From Streptomyces zaomyceticus (GTDB lineage Bacteria; Actinomycetota; Actinomycetes; Streptomycetales; Streptomycetaceae), in contig NZ_BNBZ01000015.1 in assembly GCF_014656215.1 (NCBI RefSeq), forward strand, positions 122,500 to 186,499: a stretch of DNA of 64,000 nt. The letters are read 5' to 3'. Made by a program: the position numbers and the translations under genes. Every line of letters starts with the position of its first letter. The stretch's first letter is position 1. Below are positions 1 to 7,982 of this stretch, one piece after another. The notes beneath the pieces are model-generated. The model was given only the letters and a program-made list of their open reading frames with translations. It searched no databases and had not been told where the DNA came from.

Positions 1-220
1 CGCTTATCTGGCCTTTATGTGTAGGTCTGCCCGATAAGGGATGTGTACAGAATTTGAGCTGCGGATATGCGTGGACCCACCAAATGGCGAGGGGTGTTCA
101 ACAAAAATTCAATGCACGAGCGAACCGTCTGCCGTATCGGCACGCGGGGTGCCCGCCGGAACCCCGGCGCGTAGCCTGGAAGTGGACTCGGGGACTCCAT
201 CTCTCCACCGCCGGGAGCGC
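1..220. other. Intergenic DNA, no gene seen
   Basis: The window opens in non-coding sequence that is clearly less GC-rich than the genes to its right. A direct repeat ATGTGTA occurs at 17-23 and 41-47 (24 bp apart), and CTTATC at 3-8 is the inverse complement of GATAAG at 33-38. These could belong to the control region of the cupin gene or of a gene outside the window. An in-frame extension of the cupin gene to 41 is open, but it lacks a ribosome site and Streptomyces codon bias. Confidence 0.5.
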
Positions 221-223
221 ATG

Positions 224-592
224 ATGGCCGGCATCGTGAAGAAGAGCTTCGACGCAGCGGACGAGACCCGCCCCTTCGAGGACGGCAAGGGCAGGCTTGA
301 CCTGGTCAGCGGTGTGCACGGCGCGGTGGGCCGCGCCGTGTTCGAGCCGGGCTGGCAGTGGACCAAGCACGTCAAACCGATCGCCGGTACCGACAGTTGC
401 CAGGCGTCGCACGTGGGATACATCGTCAGCGGCCGGATGAAGGTCGTGATGGACGACGGCGAGACCACCGAGTACGGCGCGGGGGACTACATGGAGGTCC
501 AGCCCGGCCACGACGCGTGGGTCCTCGGCGAGGAGGCCTGCGTGGCCCTGGACTGGAAGGGCTTCAGCGACTACGCGAAGCCGTCCGGCTGA
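224..592 (+). CDS. Cupin-domain protein
   Basis: A 122-residue single-domain cupin. A conserved-looking core runs from about residue 35 to 110: the segment QASHVGYIVSGRMKVVMDDG, followed by the second cupin half YGAGDYMEVQPGHDAWVLGE. Such proteins are small beta barrels that usually bind a metal through His/Glu; the substrate cannot be read from sequence. Start: ATG at 221 and ATG at 224 are both in frame. GGGAG at 213-217 is 6 nt before 224 but only 3 nt before 221, so 224 is preferred. It is single and convergent with the sulfatase to its right, with a hairpin between them. Confidence 0.8.
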   Translation: MAGIVKKSFDAADETRPFEDGKGRLDLVSGVHGAVGRAVFEPGWQWTKHVKPIAGTDSCQASHVGYIVSGRMKVVMDDGETTEYGAGDYMEVQPGHDAWVLGEEACVALDWKGFSDYAKPSG

Positions 593-602
593 CGACACGG
601 GA

Positions 603-644
603 CGACGGCCGACCGGCCGGCGACGCGGATGCGTCCGGCCGTCG
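603..644. terminator. Hairpin between convergent genes
   Basis: CGACGGCCG (603-611) pairs with CGGCCGTCG (636-644), and an inner stem GACGC (622-626)/GCGTC (631-635) closes the same structure. It lies just after the cupin stop and can serve both strands. No T-tract follows, as is usual in Streptomyces. The rest of the gap to 792 holds three copies of GCCCCCGGCGGC (706, 747, 762) and nothing that looks coding. Confidence 0.6.
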
Positions 645-792
645 GCGCCCGGCGGTCCGGTTCGCCACGCGAGGCCGTCCGGTCGGCCACGCCGGGCCGA
701 CCGGCGCCCCCGGCGGCCCCCCCCCGGCCCGCCGCCGGCTCCCGACGCCCCCGGCGGCGACGCCCCCGGCGGCCCCGCCCCGGTGCCGCCGC

Positions 793-2205
793 TCAGTGGT
801 GCCCGAACCGCACCCCCTCCCACGGGACACGGTCGTCCGGGAACGACTCGGGGCGCCGCTGGTCGAGCGTCCGGGCGGGCGCCGCCTCGATCACCGGCGC
901 GGCCCCCTCGATCCGCAGCAGCCAGGCGGCGAGTTCGTCCCGCAGCCCGTCCGCCACCGCGCGGTGGGAGGTGAGGCCCACCAGGTTCTCCAGTTCGTAC
1001 GGATCGGCCGCCAGGTCGTACAACTCCGTCTCCCGGTAGAGCTCCGCGGCGGCCTCCCGCCACGGGTCCGCGCCGGGCGCCGCCGACACCGCGTACTTCC
1101 ACCGCTCCGTCCGGACCGCCCGCCCCACCTGGTCCTCGCTGATCTGGACGAGGACCGACGACGGCCGGTCGGGGTCCTTCCCGCCGCCGACCAGCGGCAG
1201 CAGCGACCGCCCCTGCACCCCCTCCGGTACGTCGAGCCCCACCGCCTCGACGAGGGTCGGCATCAGGTCGACCGTCGACACGGGCTGCCGGACCAGCCCA
1301 CCGCCGCGGAACCCGGGACCCGTCAGTACCCACGGCACCCGCACCGACGCCTCGTGCGCCGAGCGCTTGTACTCGGAGTTGCGGGTACGGAAGTGGGAGC
1401 CGTGATCCGCGGTCCAGGCGAACACGGTGTCGTCCTCGATGCCCAGGCTGCGCAGGGCGTCGCGCAACCGCCCCACCCCCTCGTCCACGCGCTTGATCTG
1501 CCCCAGATAGCCGCCGATGTGGCGGTGCGCACCGCCCTGCGGCGCGGACGGGCCGAGCGCGGCGAGATCCGGCGGGAGCCACCGGCCCTCGTACCGTTCC
1601 CGGTACCCGGCGGGGGCCGGGTAGTCGTCCGTCGGGTTCTGATGGTGCGGTTCGAGCAGGGAGAGGAAGAGCAGGAACGGCCTGTCGTGATGGTCGGCGA
1701 CGAACCGGATCGCCGCGTCGACGAGGGCGTCCGAGCGGTAGCCCGGGAGACGGACCGGCTCGCCCTCGCCGTCGAACACCACCGTGCGGTGGGCGTCCGA
1801 GGTGAACTCCAGCCGGTCCGAGGCCAGCCAGTGGTCGTAGCCGCCGCGCCGCTCGGGCGGGACGGGCCCGTCGGGCCCGTCCTCGCCGGCCAGGTGCCAC
1901 TTGCCGATGTAGCCCGTCGCCCAGCCCGCCGCGCCGAGGACCGAGGCGAGCGTGGGCGTGTCCGTCGGCAGGGGCAGACCGTTGCGGAAGACCCCGGTGG
2001 AGGTCGGCCAACGGCCGGTCTGCAGCGCCGAACGGGCGGGCGCGCAGACCGGGTTGGGGGTGATCGCCTGCTCGACGAGGGTGCCTTCACGGGCCAGCCG
2101 GTCGAACTCGGGTGTCACCCCCGCCGGATTGCCGTGGGCGCCCGTGGTGTCCCACCGCTGCTGGTCGGTGAGCACCACGATCACCCGGGGCGGGACGACG
2201 GTCAT
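793..2205 (-). CDS. Sulfatase, formylglycine-dependent (Cys type)
   Basis: A 470-residue cytoplasmic sulfatase (alkaline phosphatase superfamily) that hydrolyses a sulfate ester to alcohol plus sulfate. The N-terminus has the metal-binding Asp of VLTDQQRWD. The signature CAPARSALQTG starts at Cys54, the residue FGE would oxidise to formylglycine. GKWHLAG and the late TADHG metal motif are also present. No signal peptide is seen, so the substrate must be imported. Its ATG overlaps the TGA of the dioxygenase gene by 4 bp, so the two are translationally coupled. A matching FGE is encoded at 10822. The substrate is unknown; the neighbouring dioxygenase points to small alkyl or aryl sulfates. Confidence 0.9.
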   Translation of the reverse strand: MTVVPPRVIVVLTDQQRWDTTGAHGNPAGVTPEFDRLAREGTLVEQAITPNPVCAPARSALQTGRWPTSTGVFRNGLPLPTDTPTLASVLGAAGWATGYIGKWHLAGEDGPDGPVPPERRGGYDHWLASDRLEFTSDAHRTVVFDGEGEPVRLPGYRSDALVDAAIRFVADHHDRPFLLFLSLLEPHHQNPTDDYPAPAGYRERYEGRWLPPDLAALGPSAPQGGAHRHIGGYLGQIKRVDEGVGRLRDALRSLGIEDDTVFAWTADHGSHFRTRNSEYKRSAHEASVRVPWVLTGPGFRGGGLVRQPVSTVDLMPTLVEAVGLDVPEGVQGRSLLPLVGGGKDPDRPSSVLVQISEDQVGRAVRTERWKYAVSAAPGADPWREAAAELYRETELYDLAADPYELENLVGLTSHRAVADGLRDELAAWLLRIEGAAPVIEAAPARTLDQRRPESFPDDRVPWEGVRFGHH

Positions 2206-3146
2206 ACGGCGGCCGGCTCCTCCGTGGAGCTGCCCGAGGCGATGCCGAACGCCGGGTCCGGGACCGACTCGGGCGCGAGCAGGGCCGAGGAACGGCCGTC
2301 CACGCCGATCGGCACGTCGCCGTCGATGGTGACGCGGCGCAGCTTGCGCACGTGGTCGTCGGAGTCGTCCACCCCGTAGTGCTGCGTGGCGCGGTTGTCC
2401 CAGATGGCCACGTCCCCGACCTGCCACTGCCAGCGCACGGTGTTCTCCGGGCGCTCGACGTGCGACTGGAAGAGGCCGAGGAGGGCGCGGGAGTCGGCGC
2501 CCGTCAGACCGCTGATCCGCTGGACGAAGTTGCCGAGCAGCAAGGTCCTTTCGCCGGTCTCGGGGTGGACGCGCACCACCGGGTGCTCCGTGAGGAACTT
2601 CGTGGAGGCGAAGATCTCGCGGAAGCGGGCGAGCTGCTCGGGCAGGGCGCCGGGACGCAGCGCCGCGTAGTCGTAGTCGTTGGAGTGCACCGCGCGCAGG
2701 TTGTCGGCCAGGGCGCGCAGCGGCTCGGGGAGGTTCTCGTACGCGGTCGCCGTGTTGGCCCACAGGGTGTTTCCGCCGTACGGCGGGATGACCACCGCGC
2801 GCAGGATCGAGAAGGCCGGGTAGGCGGGCACGAAGGTCACGTCGGTGTGCCACTGGTTGGCGCGGCCGCCGTAGTCCGAGTCGATCGGGAAGGAGTAGCG
2901 GCCGTCGGCGGAGGGGACGGTGGGGTGGGCGACGGGCGTTCCGAGGAGCCGGCCGAAGGCCTCGTGGGCCTCCTCGTCCAGATGGTCCTGGCCGCGGAAG
3001 AAGACGACCTTGTGCGCGAGGAGGGCGGCGCGGATCTCTGCCACGGTCTCGGCGGGGAGATCACCGCCGAGGCGGACCCCGGAGATGACGGCGCCGAGGC
3101 GGCCGCCGACCTTCTGGACGGTGAGGGTGCTGGTCGCGGTCGACAT
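2202..3146 (-). CDS. TauD/AtsK-family 2-oxoglutarate dioxygenase
   Basis: A 314-residue Fe(II)/2-oxoglutarate-dependent dioxygenase of the TauD/TfdA family, whose members release sulfite or sulfate from taurine, sulfonates or alkyl sulfates. The iron triad is visible: His100-x-Asp102 in QWHTDVTF and the distal His256 in ATQHYGVDD, with Arg270 in the region that holds 2-oxoglutarate. AAAGGA ends a few bases before the ATG at 3146, which fixes the start, although the frame is open further upstream. Overlap with a sulfatase gene and closeness to an ABC importer and FGE favour alkyl sulfate (AtsK-like) over taurine, but this is inference. Confidence 0.88.
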   Translation of the reverse strand: MSTATSTLTVQKVGGRLGAVISGVRLGGDLPAETVAEIRAALLAHKVVFFRGQDHLDEEAHEAFGRLLGTPVAHPTVPSADGRYSFPIDSDYGGRANQWHTDVTFVPAYPAFSILRAVVIPPYGGNTLWANTATAYENLPEPLRALADNLRAVHSNDYDYAALRPGALPEQLARFREIFASTKFLTEHPVVRVHPETGERTLLLGNFVQRISGLTGADSRALLGLFQSHVERPENTVRWQWQVGDVAIWDNRATQHYGVDDSDDHVRKLRRVTIDGDVPIGVDGRSSALLAPESVPDPAFGIASGSSTEEPAAV

Positions 3147-3228
3147 GGTGGGTCCTTTCGTGGGTCCGGGACGGACCCGGAGACAATTAATCTCGGAGCG
3201 GAAGTAATGAGGGGACGAGAGGCCCCGT

Positions 3229-3471
3229 GAGATCCCGAACATGTCGGCGTGTTCGGACGGGATCGGAGGGGCCCGGTCGAGGTCGAGGGAGTCGGACGCG
3301 GGCGGAGAAGGGAGTGCCCGGCCGGGCCGCGGAGGAGACGCCTCGTCGGGGAGGCGGGGCCTACGGGAGCGCGAGCGGCGGACCGGTCCCGCGAGAGGGT
3401 CGCGAGGATCAGACGCCGGAAGCGGCGGAGGCGCCGGGGGCGGCGGGACAGGAGGAGATCGCGAACATGTC
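3229..3471. promoter_or_regulatory. Candidate operators in the TauD/ROK divergent region
   Basis: The gap 3147-3721 separates the divergent dioxygenase and ROK regulator. GAGATCCCGAACATGTC at 3229-3245 recurs with one mismatch at 3455-3471. The first copy is part of an inverted repeat, CCGAACA (3235-3241) and TGTTCGG (3250-3256), with an 8-bp spacer. Two similar boxes flanking 210 bp would suit a dimeric regulator such as the adjacent ROK protein. A lower-GC stretch around 3183-3210 (with ATTAAT) is the likely promoter zone of the dioxygenase. Nothing else coding is supported here. Confidence 0.45.
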
Positions 3472-3721
3472 CCGGAGACTCGCAGCGGCCGCCGCCGCGC
3501 GTCAAGCACCGGCCGACTCCCCGAACCACCGTCACCGATGGTTCAATCGGCGCCTGCCGGGCGCCGGCGGACCAGCCCGGAGCACCCCGTCGCACCACCC
3601 CTGAGCTGCGATGTCCTGCCGTTCCTCGCGGAGTGGAGCCGACGGCGGCGGCGGACCGGCGCCGGGCGTGGGGGCCCTTCCGGGAATTCACACCACCGCA
3701 ACAGTGACCAGAGAGGCACCC

Positions 3722-4954
3722 ATGACGAGGAACCTTCCCCGCACTTCGCGGATGGCGGGCGACGGACGGCGCGAGGCCAATGCCGCCACCGTCCTGCGCA
3801 CGGTCCTCGACCACGGACCGGTGGCCCGCGGCGCCGTCGCCCGGCTCTCCGGTCTGAGCCCCGCCGCGGTCTCGCGCCAGGCCACCGACCTCACCCGGCT
3901 CGGCCTGCTGCGCGAGCTGCCCGAACTGGCCGGGGGCGGGGGAGTCGGACGGCCCCAGATCCCCGTCGACCTGCACATCGGCGCCTCCGGGGGGCCCGTC
4001 GCCGGAGGCGTCCATCTCGGCGTCCCCAGCTCGACCTTCGCCCTCGTCGACCTGCGCGGACAGGTCCTGGCCCATCGCACGTACGCCCATGACGGCATCG
4101 CGCCGGACAGGCTGCCCGGAGCCGTGGCCCGTGAACTCCGCGCCTTCCTCGACGCGGGGACGAAGGGGCGCCCGCTCCTCGGCGTCGGCGCCGCCGTCGG
4201 CGGCTGGGTGGATCCCGCCGAGGGGGTGGTCGTCCGGCATCAGGTCCTGGGCTGGCGCCGTCGGCCGCTCGCCGCCGAGCTCGCCCGCGGCCTCGGCGGA
4301 CGCACCGTGCGCCTGGACAACCACGCCCGCTCCATCGCCCAGTCGGAGATTCTCTTCGGCCGGCCCGCCGCCCGGCGGAGCCTGGTCCACCTGTTCATCG
4401 GCAATGTCGTCGACGCGGCCGTCGGGCTGGCGGGAGTCGTCCACCAGGGGCCCGGCGCGGCGGCCGGCGACGTGGCACACCTGCCCGTACCGGACTCCAC
4501 CGTGCCCTGCCCGTGCGGGCGTTCAGGCTGCCTGGAGGCGACCGCGTCGAACACCGCCCTCGGTCTCACGGCCGTGCGGCGCGGGATCGTGCCCGAGCCC
4601 GACACCTCCCTCGTGGTGGACGCGGCGGCCGCGGGGGACCGACGAGCCGACCGGCTGCTGCGCGAGCGCGCCCGCGCGGTGGGCCGCGCCGTCGCCCTCC
4701 TGCTCGACGTCCTGAACCCCGATCTGGTCGTCGTCACCGAGCAGTCGAGCGTCATCGAACCGGAGTACCTGGAGGAGATCCGGGGGGCCGCGATCGATCT
4801 CTCGCACGTCTGCGACGATCCCGAACGCATCGTCAGTCCACATGCTGGACCTGCCACGCTGCCTGTCGCCGCGGGCACGGTTCTGCTGAATCCCCTGTTC
4901 AGGAGGCCTCTTCAGACAGTCGGAGAGCTGCTGGCGCCGGAGGGTGATGCGTGA
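3722..4954 (+). CDS. ROK-family transcriptional regulator
   Basis: A 410-residue ROK protein. A winged helix-turn-helix at about residues 20-75 (VLRTVLDHGPVARGAVARLS and on) precedes the ROK domain. The ROK zinc site is seen as DVAHLPVPD followed by CPCGRSGCLE. The sugar-kinase-like segments VGAAVGGWVDP and LDNHARSIAQSE are present, although many ROK regulators have lost kinase activity. ATG at 3722 follows AGAGAGG at a good distance. It lies between the minus-strand dioxygenase/sulfatase pair and the plus-strand ABC/FGE/sulfatase operon, so it is the best candidate for their local regulator. Its ligand may be a carbohydrate or a sulfated sugar; that part is inferred. Confidence 0.88.
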   Translation: MTRNLPRTSRMAGDGRREANAATVLRTVLDHGPVARGAVARLSGLSPAAVSRQATDLTRLGLLRELPELAGGGGVGRPQIPVDLHIGASGGPVAGGVHLGVPSSTFALVDLRGQVLAHRTYAHDGIAPDRLPGAVARELRAFLDAGTKGRPLLGVGAAVGGWVDPAEGVVVRHQVLGWRRRPLAAELARGLGGRTVRLDNHARSIAQSEILFGRPAARRSLVHLFIGNVVDAAVGLAGVVHQGPGAAAGDVAHLPVPDSTVPCPCGRSGCLEATASNTALGLTAVRRGIVPEPDTSLVVDAAAAGDRRADRLLRERARAVGRAVALLLDVLNPDLVVVTEQSSVIEPEYLEEIRGAAIDLSHVCDDPERIVSPHAGPATLPVAAGTVLLNPLFRRPLQTVGELLAPEGDA

Positions 4955-4982
4955 TGTCGTCTCGGAATGCGGTCAAGCCCGG

Positions 4983-5012
4983 TTGACCGCCGCGCGAAGC
5001 CGCTGTCATATT
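4983..5012 (+). promoter_or_regulatory. Promoter giving a leaderless leader peptide
   Basis: TTGACC (4983-4988) is followed after 18 bp by CATATT (5007-5012). A transcript starting 7 nt further would begin with the GTG at 5019, the first codon of the leader peptide frame. There is no ribosome-binding sequence before that GTG, which fits a leaderless mRNA. This would be the main promoter of the sulfate-ester ABC operon. Confidence 0.6.
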
Positions 5013-5018
5013 GCTCCC

Positions 5019-5102
5019 GTGAATCCGGACATGAGCCTCATCTCCCGCAGGCACGTCGACCTCTGTCGACAGGCCAGCGCGGTCTGTGCCGTCCGCGTCT
5101 GA
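5019..5102 (+). CDS. Putative sulfur-gene leader peptide
   Basis: A 27-codon frame from GTG at 5019; an in-frame ATG at 5031 would give 23 codons. It ends in TGA at 5100-5102. The central segment SRRHVDLCRQASAVCA has the pattern H-V-D-L-x-R-x-x-S-A-x-C that I recall from short actinobacterial leader peptides upstream of sulfur-assimilation genes. Both cysteines are encoded by TGT, the rarer Cys codon in such genomes, so ribosome stalling at low cysteinyl-tRNA is plausible. It stands 338 bp before the binding-protein gene, with hairpins between. Recognition rests on the motif from memory; no search was possible. Confidence 0.72.
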   Translation: MNPDMSLISRRHVDLCRQASAVCAVRV

Positions 5103-5156
5103 CCCAGGCGCCGGTCGCCGCACCGGCCACGCCCGTCCCGCTCCGGCCCTGCCGAA

Positions 5157-5171
5157 GGCGGGTCGCCCGCC
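5157..5171 (+). other. Short hairpin after the leader frame
   Basis: GGCGGG (5157-5162), a 3-nt loop and CCCGCC (5166-5171) form a compact stem 54 nt after the leader stop codon. It may be an attenuator or a Rho-control element linked to translation of the leader. No T-tract follows, so an intrinsic terminator is not certain. The rest of the 5103-5440 gap is GC-rich and has no supported gene. Confidence 0.35.
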
Positions 5172-5373
5172 GTCGCTCCGCTGACGGCCGCGTTCCCGCC
5201 GTTCCCGTCGCCGGACCGGGCCGCACCTTCTCCCGCACCGCACCGTAGAGCCGTCCGTACCGGATCCCCGGTGCCTCGCGGTGCCGCGGTGTGCCCGCGC
5301 CGGCTGCCCCCGGACCGTTCGCGACCTCCCGAACTCCCAGCTTCCCCGCTGCTCCACCACCCGCTCTCCTCCT

Positions 5374-5394
5374 TTCCTTCCGCTGCGGAAGGAA
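5374..5394. promoter_or_regulatory. Perfect 21-bp palindrome before the binding-protein gene
   Basis: TTCCTTCCGC (5374-5383) and GCGGAAGGAA (5385-5394) are exact inverse complements around one base. It lies 46 bp before the ATG at 5441. It could be an operator, or an RNA hairpin burying the Shine-Dalgarno-like GGAAGGAA and acting as the last part of the leader control. Confidence 0.5.
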
Positions 5395-5440
5395 TCCGTG
5401 CGTCCCGCGCGCCTCCGACCCCATTCACAGGCAGGCTTCG

Positions 5441-7033
5441 ATGACCGAGCTGTACTCCACCCCTTCCACCGCCCTGTCCCGGCGCACCACCCTGCGCGCC
5501 GCGGGCGGCGGCACCCTGCTGCTCGGTCTCGGCCTCGCGGGCTGCCGCTCGGCGGTCTCCGAGGCCGAGGCACCCGCCGGGAAAGCCGGTACGGGGCCCC
5601 GCCGCGGCGGCACCCTCACCGTCGCCGTCAACAGCGACTTCACTCCCAGCCTGCTCTTCGCCCAGAGCGGTCAGTCGCTCCAGCACCGGCTGATCTACAA
5701 CACCCTCACCCGCTACGACGACCGGCTGAGGCCGCAGCCCGAACTCGCCACCTCCTGGGAGTACGCCCAGGACGGCCGCAGCATCACCCTCAAGCTCCGT
5801 TCCGGCGTCACGTACCACGACGGCCGTCCCTTCACGGCCGACGATGTGATCTTCGCGGTGAAGAACCTTCAGAACCCGCTCCGCGCAGCCCAGTTGAGGG
5901 CCACCGCGGCCGCCGTCACCGGCTTCGAGAAGCGCGGCGACCACGAGCTCGTCCTCCGGCTCGCCCATCCGGTGAACAACCTCTTCGACCTCTTCGAATT
6001 CATGATCGTCACCGACCGGCACAGCGTCGAGGACGCCGTCGCCGGCAAGAAGCTCAACGGCACCGGCCCGTTCAAGCTCACCAAGTGGAGCCCCGGCACC
6101 GGCCTCCGCTTCACCCGCAACGAGAAGTACTGGCAGCCCGACCGCCCCTACCTCGACGGCGTCGAGTTCCGCGTCGTACCCCAGGCCGACGCCCTGCTGT
6201 CCTCCCTCCGGACCGGCCAGTCCCAGCTCTCCTTCAGCGTCCCCGGCAAGAACCTCGCCGTCGTCGCCTCCACCCCCGACCTCGCCATCAGCGAGTACAC
6301 CACCGGAGGCGGAGCCTTCTACCTCGGCGTCAACACCACCGTGGCCCCGCTGAACGACAAGACCGTCCGGCAGGCCCTCGCCTGGGCCGTCGACCGCGAG
6401 CGCATCCTCAAGCAGGTCCTCGGCGGCTACGGACTGGCCTCCGCCACCCCCTGGCCCAAGTCCTCACCCGCCTTCAGCGAGACGGGCCGCACCCACTACA
6501 CCTACGACCCCGGCAAGGCACGCGAGCTCCTCAAGTCGGCCGGCCACAGCAGGCTCGACCTGCCCCTGCTCCACATCAACCTGCCCGGGGACACCGCGGT
6601 CGCCGAGGCCATCCAGTACGACCTCAAGCAGATCGGCGTCCAGGTCACTCTGCGGCCCACCGACCCGGCCACCGCCCAGAAGAACCTCATCGCCCAGAAG
6701 ATGCCCGGCCTCTGGGCCATGAGCCACGGCTTCGCCCAGGTCCAGCCCTCCACCCTGGCCGTCAGCGCCTACCCCTTCAACGAGGCCAAGAACACCTCGA
6801 AGTTCCGCTCCGCCGCGTACACCAAGGTCGTCCGCGAGGCCTGGACCACCCCCGAGACCGGCGCCCGCGCCAACACCCTCCGGCAGCAGATCACCGACAC
6901 CCTCCTCGACGAGGCGTTCATCATCGACCTCGTCATCCGCGGCGCCGTCCAGGTCGCCGCCAAGAAGCTGCACGGCGTCACCCTCAACAAGTTCTCCTAC
7001 CTCAACCTCGACGACGCCTACCTGGCGGGCTGA
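5441..7033 (+). CDS. ABC transporter substrate-binding lipoprotein (peptide/DppA class)
   Basis: A 530-residue extracytoplasmic solute-binding protein of family 5. A twin-arginine motif SRRTTLR (residues 13-19) is followed by a hydrophobic stretch and the lipobox LAGC with Cys35, so it is a Tat-exported lipoprotein. The family signature lies in ELATSWEYAQDGRSITLKLR and the following VTYHDGRPFTADDVIFAVKN. ATG at 5441 places the signal correctly; earlier in-frame codons would add a proline-rich tail. Family members bind peptides, nickel or sugars; in this operon with FGE and a sulfatase, the ligand may be a sulfated small molecule (inference). The first permease starts 1 nt after its stop. Confidence 0.9.
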   Translation: MTELYSTPSTALSRRTTLRAAGGGTLLLGLGLAGCRSAVSEAEAPAGKAGTGPRRGGTLTVAVNSDFTPSLLFAQSGQSLQHRLIYNTLTRYDDRLRPQPELATSWEYAQDGRSITLKLRSGVTYHDGRPFTADDVIFAVKNLQNPLRAAQLRATAAAVTGFEKRGDHELVLRLAHPVNNLFDLFEFMIVTDRHSVEDAVAGKKLNGTGPFKLTKWSPGTGLRFTRNEKYWQPDRPYLDGVEFRVVPQADALLSSLRTGQSQLSFSVPGKNLAVVASTPDLAISEYTTGGGAFYLGVNTTVAPLNDKTVRQALAWAVDRERILKQVLGGYGLASATPWPKSSPAFSETGRTHYTYDPGKARELLKSAGHSRLDLPLLHINLPGDTAVAEAIQYDLKQIGVQVTLRPTDPATAQKNLIAQKMPGLWAMSHGFAQVQPSTLAVSAYPFNEAKNTSKFRSAAYTKVVREAWTTPETGARANTLRQQITDTLLDEAFIIDLVIRGAVQVAAKKLHGVTLNKFSYLNLDDAYLAG

Positions 7034-7034
7034 G

Positions 7035-7979
7035 ATGCGCGGCTACCTGCTGCGGAGACTCCCCTCCGCCCTCCTCGTCCTCCTCGTCGCCTCCTTCGTC
7101 GCCTTCGCCCTCCTGCGGCTCGTCCCCGGCGACCCCGCGGCCGTCCTCGCGGGCCCGGACGCGAGCCCCGAGACGGAGGCGGCCATCCGCACCCGCCTCG
7201 GGCTCGACGCACCCCTGCACACCCAGTACCTCCAGTGGATCGGCGACCTCCTCACCGGAGACCTGGGACCGTCCTACGCGATCGGCGGGCAGACCGCCGA
7301 CCTCATCGCCGACGGGCTCGGTGCCACCGTCGAACTCACCCTCGGTGCGCTGCTGTTCGTCGTCGTCCTCGGCGCCGCCTTCGGCATCCTCGGCGCCACC
7401 TCCCGCAATCGCTGGGTACGGGGGACCGTACGGGCCCTCACCACCGCGGCGCTCGCCGTGCCGCCCTTCGTCACCGGCGTCCTCCTCGTCCTCCTCTTCG
7501 CCGTCCTCCTCGGCGCACTGCCGCCGGGCGGCCGCGTCCCGCTCCTCACCGCACCCGACCTGGGCGTCCAGTACCTGCTGCTCCCCGCGCTCTGCCTGGC
7601 CCTGCCCAGCGCCGCCGTCCTCGGCCGCTACCTCAAGGACGGCATCGAACGCGCACTCGCCGAGGACTACGTCCGCACCGCCACCGCGGCCGGCGTCGCC
7701 CCCCGGCGCCTGCTCTGGCGGCACGCCCTGCCGAACGCCCTCCCACCCGTCGTCACCCTCCTCGGGATGCAGACCGGGCACCTCCTCGGCGGCGCCGTCC
7801 TCGTCGAGGCGATCTTCGCCTGGCCCGGCCTCGGGCAACTCGCCGAACAGGCCCTGGTCCGCCGGGACTACCCCGTCGTCCAGGACCTCCTGCTCCTCCT
7901 CGTCACCGTGTTCGTCCTCGTCCAACTGCTCACCGACCTCGTCCACGCCCGGCTCGACCCCCGGATCAGGTGGGAGTGA
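7035..7979 (+). CDS. ABC transporter permease, DppB class
   Basis: A 314-residue inner-membrane permease of the binding-protein-dependent transport family. The first helix (residues 10-27, LPSALLVLLVASFVAFAL) is followed by the typical periplasmic loop, with LRLVPGDPAAVLAG near its start. Several hydrophobic helices follow, and the EAA loop is recognisable as RTATAAGVAPRRLLWRHALP with a conserved Gly. It pairs with the next gene to form the channel. It sits 1 nt after the binding protein and 3 nt before the second permease, so it is translated as part of the same operon. Confidence 0.92.
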   Translation: MRGYLLRRLPSALLVLLVASFVAFALLRLVPGDPAAVLAGPDASPETEAAIRTRLGLDAPLHTQYLQWIGDLLTGDLGPSYAIGGQTADLIADGLGATVELTLGALLFVVVLGAAFGILGATSRNRWVRGTVRALTTAALAVPPFVTGVLLVLLFAVLLGALPPGGRVPLLTAPDLGVQYLLLPALCLALPSAAVLGRYLKDGIERALAEDYVRTATAAGVAPRRLLWRHALPNALPPVVTLLGMQTGHLLGGAVLVEAIFAWPGLGQLAEQALVRRDYPVVQDLLLLLVTVFVLVQLLTDLVHARLDPRIRWE

Positions 7980-7982
7980 CCC

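Noticed and set aside
701..776. GCCCCCGGCGGC copies as a CRISPR-like or structural repeat
   Set aside because: Only three short, unevenly spaced copies in a 200-bp GC-rich gap; simple-sequence origin is enough.
3467..3604. A 45-codon frame with AGGAGG upstream, in the TauD/ROK gap
   Set aside because: Ribosome-like site and ATG are present, but the product is Ala/Arg/Pro-rich without a recognisable pattern, and its start lies inside the repeated 17-bp box, which better explains the sequence.
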